Below the pieces are notes generated by a model. The model worked only from the letters and a program-made list of their open reading frames with translations. It made no database searches and was not told the origin of the DNA. A stretch of 64,000 nt of DNA from Pseudonocardia sp. N23 (lineage in GTDB: Bacteria; Actinomycetota; Actinomycetes; Mycobacteriales; Pseudonocardiaceae). Positions 33,116-41,229 of this stretch are shown here, piece by piece (within the stretch, counting starts at the first letter, position 1; each line of letters starts with the position of its first letter). The stretch spans positions 203,294 to 267,293 of the forward strand of contig NZ_BEGX01000029.1 in assembly GCF_002583555.1 (NCBI RefSeq), in the 5' to 3' direction. Both the position numbers and the translations under genes were made by a program.

Positions 33116-34251
33116 ACCGCCTCCGCGACGTTGCGGTAGTAGTCCTGCAGGCCGATCTCGTTGCGGCCGTACACGATCTCGGGAAGCGCGCCGGAGCTGA
33201 CGGTACGCTGGATGTTGGCCATCGTCGCGAAGTCCTCGCCGTACACGGTCGACTTGGTGAGCTCCCAGTTGCGCTGCCAGTGCCGGCGCGCCTTGTCGGT
33301 CTGCGGTTCCTGCTCCGTGGTGAGCCACAGTCCGACCTGGCACGACCCCGGATCGCCGGGTGTCGGGGTGAACCGCCAGACCTCGAGATGGTCGAGCTGC
33401 CACACGAACACGGTGTTGGGGAACAGCACGTAGACGAGCGTGCAGTGCGGGAACAGCGTCCGGTCCGGCTCCGGTCCCGCGACCATCTCGGGGAAGGTGC
33501 TGCGCACGACCGTGAGGCGCTGGTGCAACGGGTAGCTGCGGTAGGCCGACACGTTGGAGATGAACGCCGAGCCCAGCGTCTTCTTGTGCAGGAACGCCAG
33601 GTGGAAAAGCTCCTGGAAGGTGTTGACGCCGAACTTCCAGTTGAAGCCGAATGTCGTGGTCTCGCCCGCGTAGAGGTGACGGGCGTGCGGGGCGAACCCG
33701 GCCAGCTCGGCGTCGAGGTCAGGACCGAGGTGGGCGGCGACGTCGAGGTCGGCGCCCGCGGTCAGCCGCGCCCAGATCAGCCCGTGCCGCTCCTCCGTCG
33801 GGAACGCGACCAGGCTCGTGTCACTGTCGTCGAGGCCCGCGAAGCCGGCCCGGTCGACGGTGCTGCGGCAGTTCCCCTGCCGGTCGTAGGTCCAGGCGTG
33901 GTAGCGGCAGGAGAACACCCGCTGGTTCCCCGACGCCTCCTCGCACACCAGGTTCCCGCGGTGCCGGCAGGCGTTGAGGAAGACGCGGACGACCCCGTCG
34001 TCACCGCGGACGACCAGCAGCGGGATGCCCGCGATCTCGTCGGCCACGAAGTCGCCCGGCCGCGGGACCGCGGCCCCGGGGGCGACGACGAGCGGACGCT
34101 GCGTGAACAGGGCCCGCTCCGCCTCGGCGCGCTCCGGCCCGACGATGTCGACGGTGCGGACGCGGCCCACGTCCGCGGCCATCGCCGTCGTGCCGCGGGC
34201 GAGGAGATCGGCTATCTCGTCGATGAGGGCCAGCTCCGACGTGCGGTCCAC
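33112..34251 (-). CDS. Rieske non-heme iron aromatic/steroid-type oxygenase, alpha subunit
   Basis: A 379-aa oxygenase. The Rieske [2Fe-2S] ligands are Cys95-x-His97 (CRHRG) and Cys115-x2-His118 (CRYHAW). The catalytic iron site is in NTFQELFHLAFLH, with an H-x4-H pair. The enzyme inserts oxygen into a substrate using electrons from a ferredoxin and reductase that are not encoded next to it; a 7Fe ferredoxin lies 14 kb away. The GTG at 34251 has AGGAAGG about 6 nt upstream. It heads the SDR-TetR-unknown-ligase operon and diverges from an MFS transporter. Confidence 0.92.
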   Translation of the reverse strand: MDRTSELALIDEIADLLARGTTAMAADVGRVRTVDIVGPERAEAERALFTQRPLVVAPGAAVPRPGDFVADEIAGIPLLVVRGDDGVVRVFLNACRHRGNLVCEEASGNQRVFSCRYHAWTYDRQGNCRSTVDRAGFAGLDDSDTSLVAFPTEERHGLIWARLTAGADLDVAAHLGPDLDAELAGFAPHARHLYAGETTTFGFNWKFGVNTFQELFHLAFLHKKTLGSAFISNVSAYRSYPLHQRLTVVRSTFPEMVAGPEPDRTLFPHCTLVYVLFPNTVFVWQLDHLEVWRFTPTPGDPGSCQVGLWLTTEQEPQTDKARRHWQRNWELTKSTVYGEDFATMANIQRTVSSGALPEIVYGRNEIGLQDYYRNVAEAV

Positions 34252-34286
34252 CGGGCACCTTCCTGTCGCGGACGGGCTCGTCGACC

Positions 34287-34298
34287 TACCGTCCGGTA
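34287..34298. promoter_or_regulatory. TetR operator 1 (TACCG-N2-CGGTA)
   Basis: TACCGTCCGGTA lies 36 bp upstream of the Rieske start in the divergent promoter. Confidence 0.6.
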
Positions 34299-34361
34299 TG
34301 CCGGCGAGGGATGGTTCCGTTGTAGCAACCTGTGGCCCGGCCCACAAGTCGCAGCCGCGGG

Positions 34362-34377
34362 CGTACCGATCGGTACG
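34362..34377. promoter_or_regulatory. TetR operator 2 (TACCG-N2-CGGTA)
   Basis: CGTACCGATCGGTACG is a perfect 16-bp palindrome containing TACCG-AT-CGGTA, centred 77 bp from operator 1. It lies nearer the MFS gene, so both directions may be repressed. Confidence 0.65.
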
Positions 34378-34465
34378 GCTGGGATCGCGGTCGGGCTTCC
34401 GGTGCTCGCGACCGCGACATAGCGTCGACGGCGACACCGCGACCACCGTCGACACCGGGAGCCCG

Positions 34466-35632
34466 ATGACCACCGACGCTCCCACCCGCTCGGCGACGCC
34501 GTGGCGGACGGTCGCGCTCGGCGCCTGCGCGCTCGCGACGGCGATGGGGATCGGCCGCTTCGTCTTCACCCCGATCCTGCCACTGATGGAGGACCAGGCC
34601 GGGCTGAGCGCGCAGTCCGCCGCCGCGCTCGCGACGGCCAACTACGTCGGCTACCTCGTCGGCGCCGTGATCGGGACGGTCGCGCCCGCCGCGATGCGCT
34701 CCCGGAGCGTCTACCGGCTGTCGCTGGTGCTGCTCGTGGCGGCAGTCGCGCTGATGGCGGTCACCACGAACGTGCCGGCGTGGGAGGTCCTCCGCGGTGT
34801 CGCGGGCATCGCGAGCGCCGTCGTGTTCGTCGCGACGTTCACGACCGTCCTCTCCGACCTGCGCGGGCACGCCGACCATCTCGTCGGCTGGACGATCGGC
34901 GGCGTCGGCGCGGGGATCGCGCTGTCGGGGCTGCTCGTCGCGGTGGTGAGGGTCGTCGCGGACTGGACCGTCGCCTGGTGGGCGTCGGCGGCGCTGGCGG
35001 CGCTGCTCGCGTCGGTCGCGTGGATGCTGCCCGTGGGCGGTGACCCGGCGCCCGACGCCGCAGCCGCCGGCCGTCCACGGCGCCGAACCCGGCCGTGGTT
35101 CATGGCGCTGTTCGTCAGCTACTCGCTCGAGGGCGTCGGCTACATCATCGCCGGGACGTTCCTGGTAGCGGCGGTGCAGCAGAACACCTCCGGAGCCGTC
35201 GGCGCGTGGACCTGGATCGTCGTCGGGCTGGCGGCGCTGCCGTCGTGCGCGCTGTGGACGATGCTGATCCGTCGCTGGTCGCGGCCCACTCTGCTGCTCG
35301 CGGCGCTGGTCGTGCAGGCGGTCGGGATCGCGCTGCCCGCGCTCGTCGCCGGGACGGTTACGGCGGTCGTCGCGGCTGTGCTGTTCGGGGCGACGTTCCT
35401 GGCCGTCGCGACGATCTCGCTGCCCATCGGCACCCAGCTCGGCTTCGCCCGCTCGATCGCGGTGCTGACCGTCGGCTACAGCGTCGGCCAGATCCTCGGG
35501 CCGATCGTGGCCGCGCCGCTGCTCGGCGGCGGGTACCGGCCGGCGTTGCTGCTCGGCGCGATCGTGGTGGCCGCCGCCGCGCTCGCCGCGGCCGCCCTGC
35601 GCGTGCGCTTCCCCCACGAGCCCGCCGGCTGA
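34466..35632 (+). CDS. YbfB/YjiJ-family MFS transporter
   Basis: A 388-aa transporter with 12 predicted helices. The N-terminal GIGRFVFTPILPLM motif is the hallmark of the YbfB/YjiJ family, and a conserved GVGYIIAGTFLVA lies in the seventh helix. Substrates of the family are unknown. It diverges from the Rieske operon and shares its operators, so it probably imports the substrate or exports an intermediate. ATG 34466 follows GGGAGCCCG. Confidence 0.9.
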   Translation: MTTDAPTRSATPWRTVALGACALATAMGIGRFVFTPILPLMEDQAGLSAQSAAALATANYVGYLVGAVIGTVAPAAMRSRSVYRLSLVLLVAAVALMAVTTNVPAWEVLRGVAGIASAVVFVATFTTVLSDLRGHADHLVGWTIGGVGAGIALSGLLVAVVRVVADWTVAWWASAALAALLASVAWMLPVGGDPAPDAAAAGRPRRRTRPWFMALFVSYSLEGVGYIIAGTFLVAAVQQNTSGAVGAWTWIVVGLAALPSCALWTMLIRRWSRPTLLLAALVVQAVGIALPALVAGTVTAVVAAVLFGATFLAVATISLPIGTQLGFARSIAVLTVGYSVGQILGPIVAAPLLGGGYRPALLLGAIVVAAAALAAAALRVRFPHEPAG

Positions 35633-35636
35633 CCGG

Positions 35637-36110
35637 TCACACGTCGCGGCCACCACCCTCCTCGTCGAGGATCGCGACGAGCCGGTCGAGGGTGCGCATC
35701 GCCTGCTCGAACTCGGTGGGCCCGACCCGGTCACCCCATGCCGTCTCGATCTCCGCGACCCGCCTACCGGCCAGCTCGAGGAGCTCCCGCCCCCGTGGAG
35801 TGGGCACGATCAGCTTCGCGCGGCCGTCGGTGGGGTCGCGACGACGTTCCAGGTAATCCTTGCGCTGCAGGTCGTCGACGAGCTCGGCGCACGCGGCGAG
35901 GCTCAGCTGTGCACGACGGGCCAACGTCGTCAGCCGGACCCCGTCGACGCCGACGTTGCCGAGGACGGGCAGGTGCGCCTCTCGCACGTCGGTGACGCCG
36001 TGCTCGGCGGCGACCTCCAGCACGGCGTGCCGGAACCGCTGCAGCAGCCGCACGAGGACCTGTCCGACGGCGAGCCTGTCGGTGGGCAGGGGACGGGTTG
36101 ACGGGGCCAC
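35637..36110 (-). CDS. MarR-family transcriptional regulator
   Basis: A 157-aa winged-helix protein. The HTH region reads RLTTLARRAQLSLAACAELVDDLQRKDYLERRRDPTDGRAKLIVPTPRG, with the DPTDGRAK wing typical of MarR. The GTG at 36110 is the best start; the frame continues upstream without homology. It diverges from an alpha/beta-hydrolase gene over a 65-bp promoter with a repeated TTCCGAAGC motif and is convergent with the MFS gene (4-bp gap). Confidence 0.88.
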   Translation of the reverse strand: MAPSTRPLPTDRLAVGQVLVRLLQRFRHAVLEVAAEHGVTDVREAHLPVLGNVGVDGVRLTTLARRAQLSLAACAELVDDLQRKDYLERRRDPTDGRAKLIVPTPRGRELLELAGRRVAEIETAWGDRVGPTEFEQAMRTLDRLVAILDEEGGGRDV

Positions 36111-36131
36111 GATCGCCGAACATACTCCGGT

Positions 36132-36156
36132 TTCCGAAGCTTCGGATTCCGAAGCA
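36132..36156. promoter_or_regulatory. MarR operator with direct and inverted repeats
   Basis: TCCGAAGCTTCGGA (36133-36146) is a perfect palindrome, and TTCCGAAGC recurs 16 bp downstream (36148-36156). The hydrolase start follows 19 bp after. It is the likely site for the adjacent MarR protein. Confidence 0.65.
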
Positions 36157-36175
36157 TCTTTCGAGGGAGATTGCC

Positions 36176-36952
36176 ATGCGCATCGATACCGGGATCGGCA
36201 CCGTGTACGTCGAGGTCGACGGCGCCGGGCCGCCCGCCCTCCTGTGGCACAGCCTGTTCCTGGACGCGCGGCAGTGGGACCGCGTCCGCGCCACACTCGG
36301 CGCGCACCGCACGCTCGTCCTGCTCGACGGCCCCGGGCACGGCCGCGCCGGCCGCCCACCACGCCGGTTCGGTTTCGACGACTGCGCCGACGCCGCCGCC
36401 CAGGTGCTGCGGGCCCTCGACCTGGGCCCGGAGGTCGACTGGGTCGGCAACGCCTGGGGCGGGCACGTCGGATACGCCTTCGCGGCCCGGCACGCGATAC
36501 GCAGCCTCGTCGCGATCGCCGCTCCGCCGACGCCGCTGCCGCCCGCCCAGCGACGCAGGATCGCCCTGCTCACCGCAGCCTTCCGCGTCGCCGGAGCACG
36601 TCCGCTCACCGGCCCGGTCGTCGACGCGTTGCTGTCTCCCACCGTCGACGCGGACACCACCACCCTGGTCCGGGAGGCGTTCCGCGGCGGTGACCGCGTC
36701 GGGATGCACCGCGTGATGCGGTCGATGATGCTGGCGCGCCCGGACCTCTCGGAGCGCCTGGATCGGATCGGCGTGCCGACGCTACTGATCGCCGGGGCCG
36801 AGGACCCGATGTGGACGTCCGAGCGGGCCGCGCGCGCCGCGACCGGGCTCGTCGACGGCCGGGTCGTGACGATCCCCGGGGCCGGTCACATCCCGCCGCT
36901 GGAGCGTCCGGCGGAGACCGCCGCCGCGATCCTCGAGCTCTGGAAGGCTTGA
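36176..36952 (+). CDS. Alpha/beta-hydrolase-fold protein with Ala at the nucleophile position
   Basis: A 258-aa alpha/beta-hydrolase. The nucleophile elbow reads VGNAWGGHVG, with Ala93 where Ser is expected. The acid is in IAGAEDPMW and the catalytic His in IPGAGHIPPLERP. The His and Asp are intact, so loss of Ser alone is striking and suggests a lyase, binding or non-hydrolytic function, unless another residue serves. I recall GNAWGG in some actinobacterial relatives, so it may define a subfamily. GAGGGAGA precedes the ATG. The adjacent divergent MarR protein probably regulates it. Confidence 0.85.
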   Translation: MRIDTGIGTVYVEVDGAGPPALLWHSLFLDARQWDRVRATLGAHRTLVLLDGPGHGRAGRPPRRFGFDDCADAAAQVLRALDLGPEVDWVGNAWGGHVGYAFAARHAIRSLVAIAAPPTPLPPAQRRRIALLTAAFRVAGARPLTGPVVDALLSPTVDADTTTLVREAFRGGDRVGMHRVMRSMMLARPDLSERLDRIGVPTLLIAGAEDPMWTSERAARAATGLVDGRVVTIPGAGHIPPLERPAETAAAILELWKA

Positions 36953-37026
36953 CCGGCGACGCACCGACGACCCGCTGCGAGCTGCGACGCCCTCCCACAC
37001 GACGGACGACGACGCCTCCGGCGCTC

Positions 37027-37066
37027 GTGAGTGGCAATGGTCGTCATGGCGACCATTGCCGCTCGC
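37027..37066. repeat. Intergenic palindrome, GTGAGTGGC family (copy 2)
   Basis: Arms GTGAGTGGCAATGGTCG and CGACCATTGCCGCTCGC (17 nt) with a 6-nt loop; the only two mismatches would be G-U pairs in RNA. It lies between convergent genes and probably terminates both. It shares the GTGAGTGGC/GCCACTCAC ends with the copy near 16.7 kb. Confidence 0.8.
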
Positions 37067-37070
37067 AGGG

Positions 37071-37964
37071 TCACGAGAGCTGCGGGAGGACGTCCGAGGC
37101 GACGCGGTCGAACAGGCGCCTGGCATCGTCGGCGCTGCCGCGGATGCCGGGGACGATCACCTCGTCGACGCCCGCGTCGGCCCACTGCCCGATGACGTCG
37201 ACGATCTGCGCGACCGACCCGGAGACCACCGCGCTGCCCGGGCCGCTGCTGTCGCCGTCGATCTCCAGCATCGCCTGGGTGGAACGGCGGATCTCCCGCG
37301 GGTCGCGGCCGATGCGCTCGCAGTGCTCGTCGAGGACGTTCGACTTGTGCGCGAACAGCTCGGGCGTCGACCAGCAGTTCCACTCGTCGGCGTGGCGGGC
37401 GACGACGCCGAGCATCCGCTGCTCACCGGCCGCGCCGATGAGGATCGGCAGCCGGGCGGCGCAGGGCCGCGTCACGATCGGTGCGCCCGTGACCGTGTAG
37501 TGGTCACCGGCGAACGTCGTGGTCGGCTCCCGCAGCAGCCCGGTGAGGACCTGCAGGCCCTCCTCGAACCGGTCGATGCGCTCGCGGACCGGCCCGAGCG
37601 CCAGCCCGTAGGCGGCGTGCTCGTTGAGCTGCCAGCCCGCACCGACCCCGAGGACGAGGCGGCCGCCGCTGATGCCGTCGACGGTCGCGGCGACGTTGGC
37701 CAGCACCGCCGGGTGCCGGAAGGTGATCGACGCGACGAGGCTGCCCAGCCGCACCCGCGGCACCACCGCGGCGATGCCGGCGAGCATCCCGAAGCATTCG
37801 AGGTTGCCCCGGTCGGACACCTCTTCGGTGCCGGTGTTGGCCATGAAGTGGTCGGCCAGCCACACGGAGTCGAACCCGGCGGCCTCGGCCTCCCCCGCCA
37901 CGGCGAGCACCTCGTGCGGCGCCCACGTCGTCCCCAGCCATGCCCCGAATGCCGGCTTCGCCAC
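37071..37964 (-). CDS. LLM-class (probably F420-dependent) oxidoreductase
   Basis: A 297-aa luciferase-like TIM-barrel protein. VLAVAGEAEAAGFDSVWLADHF, RVRLGSLVASITFRHPAVLAN and GRLVLGVGAGWQLNEHAAYG are typical of actinobacterial F420-dependent LLM oxidoreductases. The substrate is unknown; members reduce or oxidise aldehydes, hydroxylated fatty acids or xenobiotics. The GTG at 37964 has GGAGGA at 7-nt spacing; ATG 37985 is an alternative. Confidence 0.88.
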   Translation of the reverse strand: MAKPAFGAWLGTTWAPHEVLAVAGEAEAAGFDSVWLADHFMANTGTEEVSDRGNLECFGMLAGIAAVVPRVRLGSLVASITFRHPAVLANVAATVDGISGGRLVLGVGAGWQLNEHAAYGLALGPVRERIDRFEEGLQVLTGLLREPTTTFAGDHYTVTGAPIVTRPCAARLPILIGAAGEQRMLGVVARHADEWNCWSTPELFAHKSNVLDEHCERIGRDPREIRRSTQAMLEIDGDSSGPGSAVVSGSVAQIVDVIGQWADAGVDEVIVPGIRGSADDARRLFDRVASDVLPQLS

Positions 37965-38059
37965 GCGCACTCCTCCGTCGTCCATCGCCGATCGTCGGAT
38001 CCCATCCTGCGACGGCGCCCGGCATTCGGCTTGCGCGAGGGCGCGGAGTCGGCCGAACG

Positions 38060-39622
38060 TCACTCCACGGTCTGGTACGCCCCGATGTCGGGCTTCTCGG
38101 CCGGCCGGGGGGCGCCGGCGATGTCGGCGGGCGGCGCCCCGTCGGCCGAACCGGCCGCGGTACCCGGGGTGCCCGGCTTGAGGTGGAAGTCCCCGGCCGG
38201 CTGGTCGACGAACTCGGGCACGCCGGTCACCTGGTCGGTGCCGACGCCCGCCGCGGCGAACAGGTTGTGGTCGGCGGTCAACGCCGTCCCCGGGCGGCCC
38301 TTGACGTCCTGCTCGTTGCCCGCGAAGAGGTTGTTGCGCAGGATGTTCGTGCCGCTCAGCCGGGTGTTGCCGAGGACCAGGCCCGCCGTCTCGTTGCCGA
38401 CGATCGTGTTGTTGAGGATCCGGACGTCGGAGAAGGTGCCGTCGGACTCGGTGAAGAAGCCGATCCCGCCGCCGTTGTTGCCGGTCACGACGTTGTTGAC
38501 GATGTCGATGTTGGCCAGCCGGCGCGTGTCGGAGTAGTCCTCGACACCCAGCATGATCCCGGTCTTGCCGGGGCCGCTGGCGCCGGAGACCTTGTTGTCG
38601 GACACCACGATGTCGTGCGCGGAGTCGATGTAGATGTTCGGGCCGCGGTTGTCGCTCGCGGTGTTGCCGTGGATGCGGCCGTTGCGGGCCTCGTACTTCG
38701 CGTCGATGCCCTCCTCGCCGTTGCCCGTCACCGTGCAGCCGACGATCTCGAACCCGTCGACGTTGTCCATGCTGATGGCCTCCATCTCGGCGTCGGTGCC
38801 GATGGAGTTGTTGCCGTGGACGTCGGCGTACTGGACGGTGATCGCCGACCCGTTGAGGAAGACGACGCCGCCGTGGCGGGAGTCGGCCACCTCGACCTTG
38901 TCGAGCACGATGTTCGAGGTGTTCTCGGCGTAGATGCCGAAGCGGTTCGCCTTCTGCACCGAGAGGCCCGCGATCCGGACGTACGAGCGCTCGGACAGGT
39001 CGATCCGGCCCTTGTCGCTGCCGTCGCCGCCGTTGATCTCGACGGCGCCGCCCGGCGCGCCCTGGTAGGTGATCCACTGGCCGTCGGTGCCGCTCGTCGG
39101 GACCCGGAAGCCCTCGTAGGAGCCGGGCTGGATCAGCACGGTGTCACCGGGCTTCGCCTGCGCGGCGGCGTCGGCGATGCTGCGGAACTGCTTCGACCCG
39201 TCGGCAGCGACATCGAGGGTCCTCCCGGTCCCGGCGGGGGCCGGGCCGACGCCTGACGGCACGGCGACCGGCGCGTTGCCGGCGGGCTGCGACGACGAGG
39301 TCGTCGTCGGCGAGAGCACCCACCACAGCACGCCCGCGACGAGGACGACGACGAGCGCGATCGCGCCGGGCACCAGCCACCGCGGGCGCCGCGGGGCCGC
39401 GGCGGCGACCACCTGTGTGGTCCGGGTGCCGCCGGGCGGATCGCCGGCCGGCATGGCCTGGGTGGCCTGCGGCGGCGGCGCGCCGGGGCCCGTCCGCGGC
39501 GGCATGATCGCCTGCGTGGCGTCGGCTCCGGGCCCGGGCCCGGCCGCTGCGGCCGGGAGGACGGCGGGGATCGGCTGGGTGTCGTCGACCTGCCGCCGCG
39601 GTGTCGGTGTCGGGGACGTCAT
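38060..39622 (-). CDS. Membrane-anchored right-handed beta-helix protein
   Basis: A 520-aa protein with a disordered cytoplasmic N-terminus of about 78 residues, a single TM helix (about 83-104, WLVPGAIALVVVLVAGVLWWVL) and a large extracytoplasmic parallel beta-helix. The helix shows repeated NNxVTGNN-type turns such as VVTGNNGGGIGF and NNTIVGNETAGLVLGN, and ends ADIAGAPRPAEKPDIGAYQ, a frequent C-terminus of pectate-lyase-like repeat proteins. The cytoplasmic tail has four Thr-Gln motifs (TQPI, TQAI, TQAM, TQVV), each with a hydrophobic residue at +3. It may bind or cleave a polysaccharide at the cell surface; no catalytic residues can be assigned. Confidence 0.85.
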   Translation of the reverse strand: MTSPTPTPRRQVDDTQPIPAVLPAAAAGPGPGADATQAIMPPRTGPGAPPPQATQAMPAGDPPGGTRTTQVVAAAAPRRPRWLVPGAIALVVVLVAGVLWWVLSPTTTSSSQPAGNAPVAVPSGVGPAPAGTGRTLDVAADGSKQFRSIADAAAQAKPGDTVLIQPGSYEGFRVPTSGTDGQWITYQGAPGGAVEINGGDGSDKGRIDLSERSYVRIAGLSVQKANRFGIYAENTSNIVLDKVEVADSRHGGVVFLNGSAITVQYADVHGNNSIGTDAEMEAISMDNVDGFEIVGCTVTGNGEEGIDAKYEARNGRIHGNTASDNRGPNIYIDSAHDIVVSDNKVSGASGPGKTGIMLGVEDYSDTRRLANIDIVNNVVTGNNGGGIGFFTESDGTFSDVRILNNTIVGNETAGLVLGNTRLSGTNILRNNLFAGNEQDVKGRPGTALTADHNLFAAAGVGTDQVTGVPEFVDQPAGDFHLKPGTPGTAAGSADGAPPADIAGAPRPAEKPDIGAYQTVE

Positions 39623-40073
39623 CCGCGGGTCCTCGTCGTCATGCCGTCAGTCTCCCGGCCACTCGGTTAACCGACGGCAAAAAGCCGCAGTCGGTGCCGC
39701 CGAACGGTCCCCGGGCGCGGCCGACGTGCTGCTCGGCCCGTGTTCGTCGGTGCCGCCGGCTCCTGTGGCGGCACCGAGCGCGGCACCCGCCGCTCCCCCG
39801 TGTGGAAGGTCCTCGCCGAGGTCGCGCACCTCACCGGCCTGGTCGCCCTGACGGACGCCTCGGCCTCGTACCCACCTACGGATGGTTCGTGCTGGTCACG
39901 CTCGTCCTGGTGCTGGCCGTCGTGGTCGCGGGCGCGCTCAACCAGCGCTCGTCGTCTCGTTCGTCGCGACGGTCGAGGTCGGGAACCGCCTCGGCCGGCG
40001 CGAACCGGGCGGCCTGGCGGAGGCGGGCCGACCCACGCCTCGTATCCGGACAAATCCTCACTATCCTGGCGGC
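39623..40073. other. 451-bp gap without an intact gene; possible membrane-protein remnant
   Basis: No frame carries recognisable homology end to end. A plus-strand stretch near 39867-39950 reads VPTYGWFVLVTLVLVLAVVV, one hydrophobic helix, and an overlapping frame reads SFVATVEVGNRLGRR, so a decayed membrane-protein gene is possible but unidentified. A perfect 9-bp hairpin GGTGCCGCC/GGCGGCACC lies at 39749-39775. The right end carries the promoter of the lipoprotein gene. Confidence 0.5.
40062..40067 (+). promoter_or_regulatory. -10 box of a leaderless lipoprotein gene
   Basis: TATCCT ends 6 nt before the GTG at 40074 and no ribosome-binding site is present. This matches the arrangement before the LAL regulator. 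Confidence 0.5.
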
Positions 40074-40403
40074 GTGACCCTCCGTACGCCCGCCCGGCGC
40101 GCATCCCTCGGCCTCGTCGGCGTCGCCCTCGCGCTGGTCCTCTCGGGCTGCGGGGGCGGATCGTCGACGACCGACTGTGGCCTGAACGGCTGCACGATCG
40201 CATTCCCCCGCAGCGGCGAGGCAGCGGTGTCGGTGCTCGGCATCGAGGCCGAGCTCGTCGGGGTGCAGAACGACGTCGCCGAGATCGTGGTCGCCGGCCA
40301 GCGCGTCCGGGTGCCGGTCGGCGCCGAGACCGAGGCGGGCGGGTTCACCGTCGGTGTCGAGAGCGTGACCGCGTCCGAGGTCGTCGTCCGCGTCCGCCCC
40401 TGA
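40074..40403 (+). CDS. Small lipoprotein, function unknown
   Basis: A 109-aa exported protein. The signal peptide has TLRTPARRAS, then a hydrophobic core LGLVGVALALV and the lipobox LSGC, so Cys25 is probably lipidated. The mature part contains DCGLNGC, a likely disulfide, and beta-rich repeats VVVAGQRVRVPVG and VGVESVTASEVVVRVRP. I do not recognise a family. It is convergent with the crotonase gene (3-bp gap). Confidence 0.75.
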   Translation: MTLRTPARRASLGLVGVALALVLSGCGGGSSTTDCGLNGCTIAFPRSGEAAVSVLGIEAELVGVQNDVAEIVVAGQRVRVPVGAETEAGGFTVGVESVTASEVVVRVRP

Positions 40404-40406
40404 CCC

Positions 40407-41174
40407 TCAGCGCCCCGTCCAGCGGGGCTCGCGCTTGTCCAGGAACGCTGCGACGCCCTCGGCCTTGTCCTCGGAGCCGTCGATGACGACCCCGGCGACG
40501 GCGGTCGCGCGCCAGCCCCGCTCGTCGGACTCGGACACGACGGCGTCGACGGCCCGCAGGGTCGCGCGGACGGCGACGGGCGAGTTGGCACACACCTGTT
40601 CGGCCAGCGCCACCGCGGCGTCCTCGGCCTCGCCGTCGTCGACCAGCTCTCCGACCAGACCCAGGTCGTAGGCGCGCTGCGCATCGAGCGGCCGCCCCGT
40701 CAACAGCATCTGCTTGGCGACGGTCAGCGGCAGCGGGCGGTGCGTCCGGAACAGGGCGCCACAGTTGGCGACGAGGCCACGTGCCACCTCGGGCAGCGCG
40801 AACCGGGCCGACCGCGCGGCCACCACCATGTCGCAGGCCAGCACGATCTCGAACCCGCCGCCGTAGGCCGCCCCCTCGACGGCGGCCACCAGCGGGGTCG
40901 ACCGCACGCGGCGGACGACGCCGTAGTTGCCCCCACGCGGCGTCGGCTCCCCGGCGCGGGTGGCCAGGTCGGTTCCGGCGCAGAACGTCCCGGGCCCCCC
41001 GGACAGGACGCCGCACCAGAGGTCCGGGTCGTCCTCGAGCTCATTGAGGGCCGCGTCGAGAGCGGCGGTCATCGCGGCGTCGACTGCGTTGCGCTTGGCG
41101 GGGCGCTCCATCCGGATCAGCAGGACGTGTCCGCGGCGCTCGGTCGTCACACGGTGCTCGGTCGACGTGCTCAC
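40407..41174 (-). CDS. Enoyl-CoA hydratase/isomerase (crotonase) family protein
   Basis: A 255-aa crotonase-fold enzyme. The first oxyanion-hole strand is GTFCAGTDL and the second is EGAAYGGGFEIVLACDMV, both conserved. The catalytic-acid region reads LPEVARGLVANCGAL and lacks the two classical hydratase glutamates in obvious form, so isomerase or other chemistry is possible. It acts on an acyl-CoA in the cytosol and could serve the degradation operon, but it is 10 kb away. The GTG at 41174 follows AGGGTGG. Confidence 0.9.
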   Translation of the reverse strand: MSTSTEHRVTTERRGHVLLIRMERPAKRNAVDAAMTAALDAALNELEDDPDLWCGVLSGGPGTFCAGTDLATRAGEPTPRGGNYGVVRRVRSTPLVAAVEGAAYGGGFEIVLACDMVVAARSARFALPEVARGLVANCGALFRTHRPLPLTVAKQMLLTGRPLDAQRAYDLGLVGELVDDGEAEDAAVALAEQVCANSPVAVRATLRAVDAVVSESDERGWRATAVAGVVIDGSEDKAEGVAAFLDKREPRWTGR

Positions 41175-41229
41175 CGGGCCACCCTGACAGACGCGACCCC
41201 GCCCGTCTGTCGTCGACGCCACACGGTCG

